From assembly GCA_963726295.1 (NCBI GenBank), contig CAVSBW010000008.1, positions 164,552 through 228,551 on the forward strand: a stretch of 64,000 bases of DNA. Reading direction: 5' to 3'. Position 1 is the first letter of the stretch. The number at the start of each line of letters is the position of its first letter. Of this stretch, positions 1 to 9,478 are shown one piece after another. The position numbers and the translations under genes were made by a program. The stretch is from DASSQJ01 sp963726295. GTDB lineage: Bacteria > Actinomycetota > Actinomycetes > Actinomycetales > Dermatophilaceae. The notes beneath the pieces are model-generated. The model made no database searches and had not been told where the DNA came from. It saw only the letters and a list, made by a program, of their open reading frames with translations.

Positions 1-939
<939 letters not shown>

Positions 940-1340
940 GCATCCTCCATGGCTCACGCAGGGGACGGTGCCGCCCTGTCCGCGACCCCTCGGCACCCAG
1001 CGTCGGCGCGAACGTAACACCGCCGGACGGCCGCCGCGACCGGAGGAGCAGCGGGGGCTCGATGAACGGTCCGCGAACGTTCGGCAGCATCTGCCGAAGA
1101 CGTCGACGGGGCCCGAGGAGCATGGCCACCGGACCCGTCGAGGGGATGACCCCGCTGGTCAGCGACCTGGGAGCGTAGGGTCGGCGGCGCGAGGGCGGCG
1201 CCCGGGGAGTACGCGCCCACGAGACGGTCCCGAGGGTCGGGAACATCTGGTCGGTGGGGCTCCTTGGCCTTGGGTTAGGCACGAACGGCGCGGGCCCGAC
1301 CCGGCCCCGCCGGCCCTCACCACCCACAGGAGTTGATGAC
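940..1340. other. Divergent intergenic region with two palindromes
   Basis: About 400 bp between the lamin-tail gene and the aldo/keto reductase gene, which point away from each other. I see no credible gene. It contains CGAACGTTCG at 1074-1083 and, overlapping it, TTCGGCAG-CAT-CTGCCGAA at 1080-1098 (perfect 8-bp arms). Both could be regulator sites for either gene. Promoter elements are not obvious. Confidence 0.5.
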
Positions 1341-2207
1341 ATGAAGCAGCGTGCACTGGGCAACATCACGGTCGGCGCGGTCGGCCTCGGCGGCATGCCG
1401 ATGTCGATCGAGGGACGGCCGGACGAGGCGCGCTCGGTGTCGACCGTGCACGCGGCCCTCGACGCCGGCGTGACCCTCATCGACACTGCCGACGCCTACC
1501 ACCGCGACGCCGGCGAGGTCGGCCACAACGAGGAGCTCATCGCCAGGGCGCTGCGCTCCTACGGCGGCGACACCTCGAAGGTCATCGTCGCCACCAAGGG
1601 CGGCCACCTGCGTCCCGGCGACGGCTCGTGGACCCGGAACGGCGACCCGACGTACCTCAAGCAGGCCGCGAAGGCCTCGGCCCAGCGGCTGGGCGTCGAC
1701 GCCATCGGGCTCTACCAGTTCCACCGTCCGGACCCGAAGGTGCCGTACTCCGAGTCCGTGGGCGCGCTGGCCGAGCTGCTCGACGAGGGAGTGATCGAGC
1801 GCGCCGGCATCTCCAACGCCTCGGTCGCGCAGATCGACGAGGCCAACGAGGTGCTGGGAGGCCGGCTGGTCTCGGTCCAGAACCAGTTCTCGCCGGCCTT
1901 CCGTTCCAGCCGCGAGGAGCTCGACCACTGCGCGCGGCTCGGCATCGCCTTCCTGCCGTGGAGCCCGCTGGGCGGGATCTCCGACGCCGGCGAGCTGGGG
2001 TCGCGGCACGCGGCGTTCGCCGAGGTTGCCGGGGCGCACAACGTGAGCCCGCAGCAGGTGGCGCTGGCCTGGGAGCTCTCCCTCGCCGAGGTCGTGCTTC
2101 CCATCCCGGGTGCCTCACGGCCGGCGTCCATCGAGGACTCGGTCCGGGCGGCCGACCTCGAGCTCGACGACGCCGAGCTGGAGGCGCTGGCCGCGGACTC
2201 CGCCTGA
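1341..2207 (+). CDS. Aldo/keto reductase
   Basis: 288-aa NAD(P)H-dependent oxidoreductase with the AKR (beta/alpha)8 barrel pattern. Start ATG (MKQRALGNITV) follows ACAGGAG. The catalytic tetrad is visible: Asp and Tyr in DTADAYHRDAG, Lys in VATKGG and His in YQFHRPDP. The C-terminal cofactor loop is PIPGASRP near residue 250. It resembles the oxidoreductase subgroup related to YajO/IolS-like reductases; the substrate cannot be told. It stands alone, divergent from the lamin-tail gene and convergent with the acyl-CoA dehydrogenase. Confidence 0.93.
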   Translation: MKQRALGNITVGAVGLGGMPMSIEGRPDEARSVSTVHAALDAGVTLIDTADAYHRDAGEVGHNEELIARALRSYGGDTSKVIVATKGGHLRPGDGSWTRNGDPTYLKQAAKASAQRLGVDAIGLYQFHRPDPKVPYSESVGALAELLDEGVIERAGISNASVAQIDEANEVLGGRLVSVQNQFSPAFRSSREELDHCARLGIAFLPWSPLGGISDAGELGSRHAAFAEVAGAHNVSPQQVALAWELSLAEVVLPIPGASRPASIEDSVRAADLELDDAELEALAADSA

Positions 2208-2220
2208 CCCACGAACCCCT

Positions 2221-2294
2221 CGCGGAGTCAGGAGGGCGCCGCCCACTCAGGATGCAACAGCGTCCTGACCCGGCGAGATCCTCCTGACTTCGCG
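2221..2294. terminator. Large nested inverted repeat between convergent genes
   Basis: CGCGGAGTCAGGAGG (2221-2235) pairs with CCTCCTGACTTCGCG (2280-2294), 14 of 15 positions. Inside it TCAGGA (2247-2252) pairs with TCCTGA (2263-2268). The structure fills the gap between the convergent aldo/keto reductase and acyl-CoA dehydrogenase genes and is probably a bidirectional terminator. There is no T run, as is common in actinobacteria. Confidence 0.6.
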
Positions 2295-2304
2295 GGTGGG
2301 GGCC

Positions 2305-3486
2305 TCAGCCGAGGTGGCCGCGGACGCTCACGTGGCCCTTGAGCAGGTTCCGGGCGATGGTGCGCCGCTGGATCTCGTCGGTGCCCTCGTAGATCCGCAG
2401 CAGCCGGAGCTCGCGGTACCACCGCTCCAACGGCAGCTCGCGGGTGTAGCCCATCCCGCCGTGCACCTGGAGCATCCGGTCGACGATCTCGTTGGCGTGC
2501 ACCCCGCCGTGCAGCTTGGCCATCGACTGCGCCTGGCGCGAGTCGCGGCCCCGGTCGACCTGCCACGCGGCGGCGAGGACGAGCCAGCGCAGCGCCTCGA
2601 TGTCGACCGCCGAGTCGGCGATCATCCACTGGATGGCCTGGCGCTCGGCGATGGGCTGCCCGAACGTCACGCGGGTCCGGGCGTGCTCCATCGCCATCTC
2701 CACCATCCGCTCGCACGCCCCGAGGGCCGCGGCGGGCAGCAGGTAGCGACCGCGGCCGATCCAGCGCATCGCCAGGGCGAACCCCCTGCCCTCCTCGCCG
2801 AGGATGCTCGAGTGCGGCACCCGCACGTCGTCGAAGGTGAGCGCGGCCGGGCCCCACTCGCCCATCGTGTCGATCGGATGGGAGGTCCAGCCCCGGTCGC
2901 GGTCGACGATGAAGCAGGTCACCGACTCGCCGGTACGTCCCTCTCGGTGCGCCTCGGCGTCCGTGACCGCGAAGACGAGGACGAAGTCGGCCTCGTTGCC
3001 GCCGGTGATGAACGTCTTCTCCCCGTTGACGACCCACTCCTCCCCCTCGCGCCGGGCGGAGGTGCGGATGCTGCGGGCGTCGGATCCGGCGCCCGGCTCG
3101 GTGATCGCGAAGCAGCTCTTCCGCTCGCCCTCGATGGTGGGACGCAGGTACCGCTCCTGCTGCGCCTCGGTGGCGTCGAACAGGATGTTGTCGGCCTCGC
3201 CACCGAACCGGAACGGCACGAAGGTGCGACCGACCTCGGTGGCGATGAGCGCCGCCATCACGGCCGACAGGCCCATGCCGCCGTACTCCTCCGGAGTCGT
3301 GATGCCGAAGAAGCCGGACCGGCGGGCGAGGTGCTGGAGGCGCTCGAGCTCCTCCGGCGGCAGGCCCGGTTCCCCCCGGCGCTCGCGGGCGAGCACGTCA
3401 GGCTCGAGCGGCACGAGCTCCTTCTCCACGAAGGTGCGCACCCACTGCCGGATGTCCCGCTCGTCGTCGGTCAGGTCGAGGTCCAT
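2305..3486 (-). CDS. Acyl-CoA dehydrogenase
   Basis: 393-aa flavoenzyme that oxidises an acyl-CoA to the 2-enoyl-CoA. The start is MDLDLTDDERDI at 3486, with GAGGGTGG just upstream; an ATG 18 bases earlier (MREGGG) lacks family similarity. N-terminal helical domain 1-115, FAD/substrate middle domain with ITEPGAGSDA (about 130) and WVVNGEKTFITGG, then the C-terminal helical domain. The catalytic Glu is in RIYEGTDEIQRR near 370. Substrate chain length is not deducible. It lies 44 bp downstream of the DUF885 gene on the same strand and may be co-transcribed with it. Confidence 0.93.
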   Translation of the reverse strand: MDLDLTDDERDIRQWVRTFVEKELVPLEPDVLARERRGEPGLPPEELERLQHLARRSGFFGITTPEEYGGMGLSAVMAALIATEVGRTFVPFRFGGEADNILFDATEAQQERYLRPTIEGERKSCFAITEPGAGSDARSIRTSARREGEEWVVNGEKTFITGGNEADFVLVFAVTDAEAHREGRTGESVTCFIVDRDRGWTSHPIDTMGEWGPAALTFDDVRVPHSSILGEEGRGFALAMRWIGRGRYLLPAAALGACERMVEMAMEHARTRVTFGQPIAERQAIQWMIADSAVDIEALRWLVLAAAWQVDRGRDSRQAQSMAKLHGGVHANEIVDRMLQVHGGMGYTRELPLERWYRELRLLRIYEGTDEIQRRTIARNLLKGHVSVRGHLG

Positions 3487-3530
3487 GCCGCCACCCTCTC
3501 GCACCCGCGGTGCGGAGGGAGCCGCCGGTG

Positions 3531-5186
3531 TCAGGGCAGGACGGCCGCCACCTCACGGTCGAGGACGTCGAGCGGCAGCGCGCCCTGCCCGAGGACGGCG
3601 GTGTGGAACCTCCGGACGTCGAAGGCGTCGCCCTGTCGCTCCTCCGCCTCGCGCCGCATCCGGTCGATCTCCGCACGGCCGACCATGTAGCTCGTCGCCT
3701 GACCCGGGCTGAGGATGTAGCGGTCGACCTCCGGGCGGACCACACCCTCGGACAGCGGCGAGTTGTCGAGCATGTACCGGACCGCCTTCTCGCGGGGCCA
3801 GCCGAAGGCGTGCAGGCCGGTGTCGACCACGAGGCGGCAGGCGCGCATCGAGTCGGTGGCGAGCATGCCCATCCGGGCCAGGGGGCTGGAGTACAGACCC
3901 ATCTCGTCGGCGAGGCGCTCGGTGTACAGGCCCCAGCCCTCGGAGTAGGCGGACGACCGCAGGTGCCGGCGCACGTCGGGCACGTCGGCCGGCAGCTCCG
4001 ACGCCACCGCGATCTGCAGGTGGTGGCCCGGGATGCCCTCGTGGAACGCGACGGACTCCAGCTCGAAGGTTCCCCAGGAGGAGGGGTCGCTCACGTTGAG
4101 GAAGAACGTGCCGCCGCGGCTGCCGTCGGTGGCGGGCGGGAAGTAGAAGCCCTTCGGGCCGCTCGGGGTCCCGGCGACGGCGCACGGCGCCTCGGGCAGC
4201 GTCTCGAACCAGGCCGGCATGGCCTCCCACGCCCGCGCCATCGCCTCCTCGCTCTCGCGGACCACCGCGTCGGCGTCGGTGTGGTGCAGGGCCGGGTCAT
4301 CGCGCAGCAGGCGGAAGATCTCGTCGATGTCGTCGGTGCCGACCACGTCGGGGCCGAGGGCGCGGTACTCGTCGGCGAGCGCGGCCACGGTGTCGAGCCC
4401 GAGCTGGTGGATCTCCTCGGCGCTCTTCGTGGTGGTGGTGAAGTAGCGCAGTGCGGCGGCGTAGGCGTCGTCGCCGCTCGGGACGAAGCGCAGGCCCACC
4501 CGGTCGTCCGGCCGTGCCTCGGGCTGCACCTCGCGGAGCACCGTGAGGTACTCGGTGAGGCGCGGCACCAGGTGGTCGGTCACCGCCCGGGCGAGGTCCG
4601 CGCGCCAGGCGGCCTCGTCGACACCCTCGGGCGCCTTCAGCGTGGCGATGGCGGGGTTGTCGGCGGCAGGGGTGGCGACGAGGGCCTCGACCTGCTCGAT
4701 GACGCCGGCGACCGCGAACGCCGGAGCCACGCGTCCCGCACGGAGGCCCTCGCGCTGCCGCTCGGCGAGCTCGGCGAAGAAGGTGCCCATGCCGGCGACC
4801 TTGTCGACCATCGCGGCGGCGACGCCGGCGTCCGGGATGCCCCACATGCCGGCGTAGACGGCGAGCATCAGCTGGAGTCCCGACACGGAGTCGACGTCGA
4901 GCTCGGCGAGCCGGGCCTCGACCAGGTCGATGGTGCGCACGGCGTCGCTGCGCAGGACGTCGCGGGTCAACCGGTCCTGGTGGTCGAGACCGGCCCCGTC
5001 GACGGCATCCAGCCGGGCGAGGAGGTCACGGAGCACGGCGACGCGGTGGTCGTCGGCCTCGCGGGAGCAGTGCTCGAAGCGCCCGGCGAACTCGGTGCGG
5101 CCGATGAGGTGGGCGTCGCTGGGGTTCTGGTCGAGGTAGGCGGCGAAGTAGTCGTCGGCGAGTGAGGCGATGGCGGGGTCGGGCAT
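3531..5186 (-). CDS. DUF885 family zinc-peptidase-like protein
   Basis: 551-aa protein of the DUF885 family (PF05960). The metallopeptidase-like signature AFHEGIPGHHLQ lies near residue 370 (HExxxxH-type zinc site, with HH following) and EGWGLYTERLADEM lies about 40 residues later, as in the family. Only a few members have been tested; peptidase activity is the usual proposal. The frame stays open far upstream to 6575, but MPDPAIASLADDYFAAYL at 5186 is where family similarity begins and a GGGAG site precedes it. No signal peptide, so probably cytoplasmic. It is divergent from the alpha/beta hydrolase gene at 5274, sharing an 87-bp promoter region. Confidence 0.88.
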   Translation of the reverse strand: MPDPAIASLADDYFAAYLDQNPSDAHLIGRTEFAGRFEHCSREADDHRVAVLRDLLARLDAVDGAGLDHQDRLTRDVLRSDAVRTIDLVEARLAELDVDSVSGLQLMLAVYAGMWGIPDAGVAAAMVDKVAGMGTFFAELAERQREGLRAGRVAPAFAVAGVIEQVEALVATPAADNPAIATLKAPEGVDEAAWRADLARAVTDHLVPRLTEYLTVLREVQPEARPDDRVGLRFVPSGDDAYAAALRYFTTTTKSAEEIHQLGLDTVAALADEYRALGPDVVGTDDIDEIFRLLRDDPALHHTDADAVVRESEEAMARAWEAMPAWFETLPEAPCAVAGTPSGPKGFYFPPATDGSRGGTFFLNVSDPSSWGTFELESVAFHEGIPGHHLQIAVASELPADVPDVRRHLRSSAYSEGWGLYTERLADEMGLYSSPLARMGMLATDSMRACRLVVDTGLHAFGWPREKAVRYMLDNSPLSEGVVRPEVDRYILSPGQATSYMVGRAEIDRMRREAEERQGDAFDVRRFHTAVLGQGALPLDVLDREVAAVLP

Positions 5187-5273
5187 GCTCCCGAGGCTAG
5201 CCCCGTCGACGGGCCCGGAGGATCGCGTCGCCGCGACCGATGAGTTCCGGTCGCGGTGGCAGTCTGACCCGGC

Positions 5274-6209
5274 ATGAGCACCGTGACCGGCCGTGAGCCC
5301 ACCCACCACACCGTCGCCGTCCCGGGGGCCACGCTGGCCTACACCGTGCGGGGCGACCTCGCCGACAGCACGGCCGACCAGCCGCCGCTGCTCCTCTTCG
5401 GCTCGCCGATGGACGGCACCGGCTTCACCACCCTCAGCGGCCACTTCCCCGACCGCGTCGTCGTCACCTACGACCCCCGCAACACCGGCCGCAGCGAGGT
5501 CGCCGACACCGGCGCGCCGGTGACCGTGGAGCAGCACGCGGCCGACCTGCACGCCCTCGTCGAGCACCTCGGCGTCGGACCGGTCGACATGTTCGGAACC
5601 TCCGGTGGCGCCACCAACGCCCTCGTCGACGTCGCCGCCCATCCCGAGGACGTCCGGGTGCTCGTCGCCCACGAGCCACCGCTCGGGGCCCTCCTCCCGG
5701 ACCGTGAGGGCATCGTCGCGGCGACCGCCGACATCGTCGCCACGTACGACGCGTCCGGCGAGGGGCCGGCCATGGCCAAGTTCATCTCCCTCGTCATGCA
5801 CCTGGGGCCGGTGGACGACGCGTACCTCTCCCGTCCCGCCCCCGACCCGGCCGTGTTCGGCCTCCCCGCGAAGGACGACGGTGGGCGTGGCAACCCCCTC
5901 ATCGGCAACCTGCGCGGTGGCGGTGTCGAGCACCCGCTGGACCTCGAGGCGCTCCGGGCAGCGGCCTCGCGCCTGGTCATCGCCGTCGGCGCGGAGTCCG
6001 GCGGGCCCACCGACGGCGGCCTGGCGGCCCGCGGCGGGTACGCGGTGGCCGCCGGACTCGGCATCGAGCCGGTCGTGATGCCCGGTGGCCACGACGGCTT
6101 CCTCGGCGGCGAGTACGGGCAGACCGGGAGGCCGGACGAGTTCGGGGTGGCGCTGCGGCGCGTCCTCGCCGAGGCCACCGAGCGGGTCGCGTCCGCCCTG
6201 GGCCGATGA
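5274..6209 (+). CDS. Alpha/beta hydrolase
   Basis: 311-aa alpha/beta-fold hydrolase. The oxyanion and strand-3 region is LLLFGSPMDGTGF (about 38-50), the nucleophile elbow is FGTSGGA (Ser near 106) and the catalytic His is in PGGHDGFLGGEYG near the C-terminus. Substrate unknown; members of this shape include esterases, peroxidase-like hydrolases and epoxide hydrolase relatives. No signal peptide. It is transcribed away from the DUF885 gene and 97 bp ahead of the Asp-box protein gene. Confidence 0.88.
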   Translation: MSTVTGREPTHHTVAVPGATLAYTVRGDLADSTADQPPLLLFGSPMDGTGFTTLSGHFPDRVVVTYDPRNTGRSEVADTGAPVTVEQHAADLHALVEHLGVGPVDMFGTSGGATNALVDVAAHPEDVRVLVAHEPPLGALLPDREGIVAATADIVATYDASGEGPAMAKFISLVMHLGPVDDAYLSRPAPDPAVFGLPAKDDGGRGNPLIGNLRGGGVEHPLDLEALRAAASRLVIAVGAESGGPTDGGLAARGGYAVAAGLGIEPVVMPGGHDGFLGGEYGQTGRPDEFGVALRRVLAEATERVASALGR

Positions 6210-6306
6210 GCGCAGGTCTTGCCGGTGTCGGTGGACGTCACGACACTGGTGACGACACCGCCCGCCGACCACCGCGGGCGGCGCGCGGCCGAGGAAGGGG
6301 TCCGTC

Positions 6307-7467
6307 ATGACCGCTGCGATCCACCTGCTCGTGGGGACGACGAAGGGGGCGTTCGTCATCGACGGAGACACCGAGCGCCGGCGCTGGACGGTTCGAGGGC
6401 CGTACTGCGACGGGTGGCCCATCAACCACGTGGTCGGCGACCCCTTGACCGGCACGATGTGGGCGGGCGGGGGCGGCGACTGGTCAGGCGCCGGTGTCTG
6501 GCGCTCCACCGACGGCGGCCACACCTGGTCGCTCACGAAGCTCACCTCCGGCGAGATGGACGCGTGGGCAGCCAACGACCCCGGGTTCGCCGAGATGATC
6601 GGCTGGACCGAGGAGCCCGCCCCGTTCGGCGACCGCTTCAGCCAGGTGTGGTCGCTGGGCCGGGCCGGCGACCGCCTCTACGCCGGGACCAAGCCGGCGA
6701 CGCTGCTCGTCAGCGACGACGGCGGCGAGACGTGGGAGGAGGTCAAGGGCCTCTCCGACCACCCCTCACGGGAGGAGTGGGTCCCCGGCGGCGCCGGGCT
6801 CGTGCTGCACACGATCGTCGCCGACCCGGAGGACCCCCAGCGGGTGTGGATCGGCATCTCGACCGCCGGGGTGTTCGTCACGACCGACGGCGGGGAGTCG
6901 TGGGAGCGACGCAACGACCTGGCCGACCCGTCCCTCGGCGACCGGCCGGGGCACCCGGCAGGGCCGTCGGACGGACACGTCGGCTTCTGCGTCCACCACC
7001 TCGAGCACGCCGGGGGAGACGTGCTGTACCAGCAGAACCATGCCGGGGTGTGGCGCTCCGAGGACGGCGGGCAGACGTGGGACGACGTCACCGAGGGTCT
7101 GCCCTCGGCGTTCGGCTTCCCCATCTGGGCGCACCCGCACGACGACCAGACCATCTGGACGCTTCCGCTCAACGGCGACATGGCCGGCCGGTTCCCGCCG
7201 GATGCCGCCGCCGCCGTGTGGCGCTCGCGCGATGGTGGCCGGACGTGGGAGGCGCAGCGCGCCGGGCTGCCGCAGGAGTCGTGCTTCTTCACGGTGCTGC
7301 GGCAGGCGATGAGCGGCGACCAGCAGGAGCCCGCCGGCGTGTACTTCGGGACCAACTCGGGGTCGGTGTTCGCCAGCCGCGATGAGGGCGAGACGTGGGC
7401 CGAGGTGGCGCGGCACCTGCCGACCGTGCTGTCCGTCGACGTGCTGGAGCCCGAGCAGGTCGGCTGA
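6307..7467 (+). CDS. Sialidase-fold Asp-box repeat protein
   Basis: 386-aa predicted beta-propeller. At least six Asp-box motifs (S/T-x-D-x-G-x-T/S-W) are seen: STDGGHTW, SDDGGETW, TTDGGESW, SEDGGQTW, SRDGGRTW and SRDEGETW, spaced through the protein. Such proteins are commonly annotated exo-alpha-sialidase or glycosyl hydrolase, but I see no sialidase RIP/FRIP motif and no signal peptide, so enzymatic activity is doubtful. GGAAGGGG lies upstream of the ATG. Probably a cytoplasmic propeller of unknown function. Confidence 0.88.
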   Translation: MTAAIHLLVGTTKGAFVIDGDTERRRWTVRGPYCDGWPINHVVGDPLTGTMWAGGGGDWSGAGVWRSTDGGHTWSLTKLTSGEMDAWAANDPGFAEMIGWTEEPAPFGDRFSQVWSLGRAGDRLYAGTKPATLLVSDDGGETWEEVKGLSDHPSREEWVPGGAGLVLHTIVADPEDPQRVWIGISTAGVFVTTDGGESWERRNDLADPSLGDRPGHPAGPSDGHVGFCVHHLEHAGGDVLYQQNHAGVWRSEDGGQTWDDVTEGLPSAFGFPIWAHPHDDQTIWTLPLNGDMAGRFPPDAAAAVWRSRDGGRTWEAQRAGLPQESCFFTVLRQAMSGDQQEPAGVYFGTNSGSVFASRDEGETWAEVARHLPTVLSVDVLEPEQVG

Positions 7468-7592
7468 GTCCGGCCGGCGGCTCGACGGGCGAGCCCGGGC
7501 GGCGGCTTGACGGTGGAGCTCCGCCGGCACTTTGCCGGCTGGCCCCGGAAGGCACCTCGACGGGCGCCCACCGCGCGGGCAGACTGGCGGCC

Positions 7593-8246
7593 GTGACCGA
7601 CCACGGCATCCCCGCAGACGCCGTCGCGTTCTTCGACGAGCTCGGCCGCGACAACACCAAGGACTGGTGGCAGGCCAACAAGTCCCGCTGGCAGGCCTCG
7701 GTTCGTGAGCCCATGGAGGCGCTGCTCGATGCGCTCGAGGACGAGTTCGGGCCTGCTCACCTCTTCCGTCCGTACCGTGACGTCCGGTTCAGCGCCGACA
7801 AGACGCCGTACAAGAACCACCAGGGCGCCCTCGTCGGACCCGTGGCCGGGGTGGGGTGGTACGTACAGGTGAACGCCGACGGGATCATCACCGGCGGTGG
7901 CTACTACCCCACCGGCCGTGACCAGCTCGCGCGGCTGCGCGCGGCCGTCGACGCACCGGCATCCGGCACCGATCTCCAGCGCATCGTCGACTCGCTCGTG
8001 GCGGCCGGGTTCGAGCCGCACGGGGCCCAGGTGGCCACCCGTCCCCGTGGCGTGCCCAAGGACCATCCTCGGCTCGAGCTCATGCGGTACACGAGCCTGG
8101 TCGTCACCCGCGAGCACGGCGAGCCGGCGTGGATGAGCACCCCCGAGGTCGTCGACCGCGTGGCAGCGGACTGGCGAACCATCCGACCGTTCGTCGAGTG
8201 GCTCACCGAGCACGTCGGGGCCGGCGAGGAGCCGGGCAGGCGCTGA
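7593..8246 (+). CDS. DUF2461 domain-containing protein
   Basis: 217-aa protein matching DUF2461 (TIGR02453-type). The family landmarks are AVAFFDELGRDNTKDWW near the N-terminus, FRPYRDVRFSADKTPYKNH near residue 50 and GVGWYVQVNADGI after it. Function of the family is unknown. The GTG at 7593 is chosen because the family begins here; the frame is open upstream but the upstream codons are unlike any protein. The gap before it (7468-7592) holds a GCCGGCA-CTT-TGCCGGC hairpin that may end the preceding transcript. Confidence 0.88.
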   Translation: MTDHGIPADAVAFFDELGRDNTKDWWQANKSRWQASVREPMEALLDALEDEFGPAHLFRPYRDVRFSADKTPYKNHQGALVGPVAGVGWYVQVNADGIITGGGYYPTGRDQLARLRAAVDAPASGTDLQRIVDSLVAAGFEPHGAQVATRPRGVPKDHPRLELMRYTSLVVTREHGEPAWMSTPEVVDRVAADWRTIRPFVEWLTEHVGAGEEPGRR

Positions 8247-8303
8247 GCGTCGAAGTGCTCCCTGGCACCCGGGAGGGGCTGCCCGGAGACGTCACTCACG
8301 ACC

Positions 8304-8338
8304 CTCATGGTTGCTCTCCCAGAGGAAGCAACCATGAG
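8304..8338. repeat. Hairpin repeat copy 1 (12-bp perfect inverted repeat)
   Basis: CTCATGGTTGCT (8304-8315) and AGCAACCATGAG (8327-8338) are perfect inverted arms around an 11-base loop. A diverged second copy starts 91 bp downstream. The pattern looks like a dispersed REP-like element. It supplies the TGA (8305-8307 on the reverse strand) that ends the remnant mscS reading frame. Confidence 0.7.
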
Positions 8339-9353
8339 CCCGCAAACCCCACCGGCGCCACGGGCCAGACCCCCATGGACCTCACCCCAGGCCCCTCCGG
8401 TTTGCTCCCCCACAGGAAGCAACGATGAGCCCGGGGCCCCCACCTGGTGCCGGCGGACACGGACCGTCTCCTTGCCGGGCCCTCCACCAAGGTCGTCCGG
8501 CGCCACCCGGGGCCGGCGGCAGAGCCGTCCCGACCGGGCCGAGCGGGGGCGACCCGCCGCGATCCTCCCGTCCGGTGGGCTACCCGGAGGAGCCCGGCGC
8601 GCTCCCCCTCGCCGCAGTGCAGCACCCGTTGCGGGAACGGGATCTCGATACCCGCGCGGTCGGAGCCGGCCTTGATCGCCACGGCGGCCTCGCTGCGCAC
8701 CCGGCAGAGGGTGGCGACGTCCGACCGGTGCCAGGACATCGCGTCGAGGTTGACCACGCTGTCCCCGAACTCGCGCACCCAGGCCACCGGGCCCGGCTCC
8801 GCCTCGACCCCGTCGACGCCGCCGAGCGCCTCGAGGAGGACGCGGCGGGCCAGGGGCAGGTCGTTGTCGCAACGCACGCCCACCTCCAGGGTGGTGCGCC
8901 GCAACGGGGTCCGCGTGTGGTTGACGATGGCGCTGCCGAGCACGTCCCGCGCCAGCAGCACGACGTCGAGCCCGTCGAAGGTGGTGAGACGCACGGCGCG
9001 CAGGTCGACGTCGCGCACCGTCCCGTGGAACTCCATCGTCGTCACCTGGTCCCCGACGCGGAACGGCCGCCGGACCTGGATGATGATCCCGGCGATGAAG
9101 TTCTGGATCATGTCCTGGGCCGCGAACGCGATCGCGATGCCGGAGATCCCGAGGGCCCGATGAGCGGGTCGACGTCGACTTCCGCCACGCCGAGGGCCCA
9201 GACGATGCCGGCGACGACCACGACGATGCTGGCCATCCGCCCCAGCTGCCGGTCGAGGACCCGTTCGGGGCGGCCACGGTCGATGAGCCGGGTCAGCCCC
9301 CGACGGGTGAGGAAGGCGACGACCCCGGTGGCCATCGCGATACCGGCCGCCAC
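8305..9353 (-). pseudogene. MscS-family mechanosensitive channel, frameshifted
   Basis: Two overlapping frames together encode a small-conductance mechanosensitive channel. The upstream frame (GTG at 9353, two membrane helices, ending VDVDPLIG) must join a second frame beginning ALGISGIAIAFAAQDMIQNF, the pore-lining TM3; one base is missing at about 9153-9158. The beta domain (RRPFRVGDQV, TMEFHGTVRDVDLRAVRLTT) and alpha/beta domain (IEIPFPQRVLH) follow. After about 8610 the frame runs through low-complexity sequence into the hairpin repeats, so the natural C-terminus also seems lost. It is divergent from the helicase gene at 9479. Either a pseudogene or an assembly indel. Confidence 0.8.
8395..8447. 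repeat. Hairpin repeat copy 2 (diverged)
   Basis: TTGCTCCCCCACAGGAAGCAA at 8402-8422 is nearly the same as TTGCTCTCCCAGAGGAAGCAA at 8311-8331, and the following roughly 25 bases (GATGAGCCCG, then C-rich) also match copy 1. The outer part of the inverted repeat is lost here (CCGG instead of CATG on the left arm). Confidence 0.6.
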
Positions 9354-9478
9354 CCACCACGTGCGCGAGACAACGGGCAGCTCGGTGTCGCTGACGAGGG
9401 GAAGGGGAATCCCCCGAGGCCGACGGGGTCGCCCCGCGGGCCGGGCCGCCCCGGCGGCATGCGCGACAATCGACGACG

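Noticed and set aside
1074..1083. CGAACGTTCG as a LexA (SOS) box
   Set aside because: The actinobacterial LexA site needs GAAC and GTTC separated by about four bases; here the arms are adjacent.
3531..6575. A 1014-codon frame including the DUF885 gene
   Set aside because: The 463 codons before 5186 lie antisense to the well-supported alpha/beta hydrolase gene and have no family similarity.
6307..7467. True sialidase
   Set aside because: Asp boxes alone do not give activity; the Arg triad motif (RIP) and signal peptide are missing.
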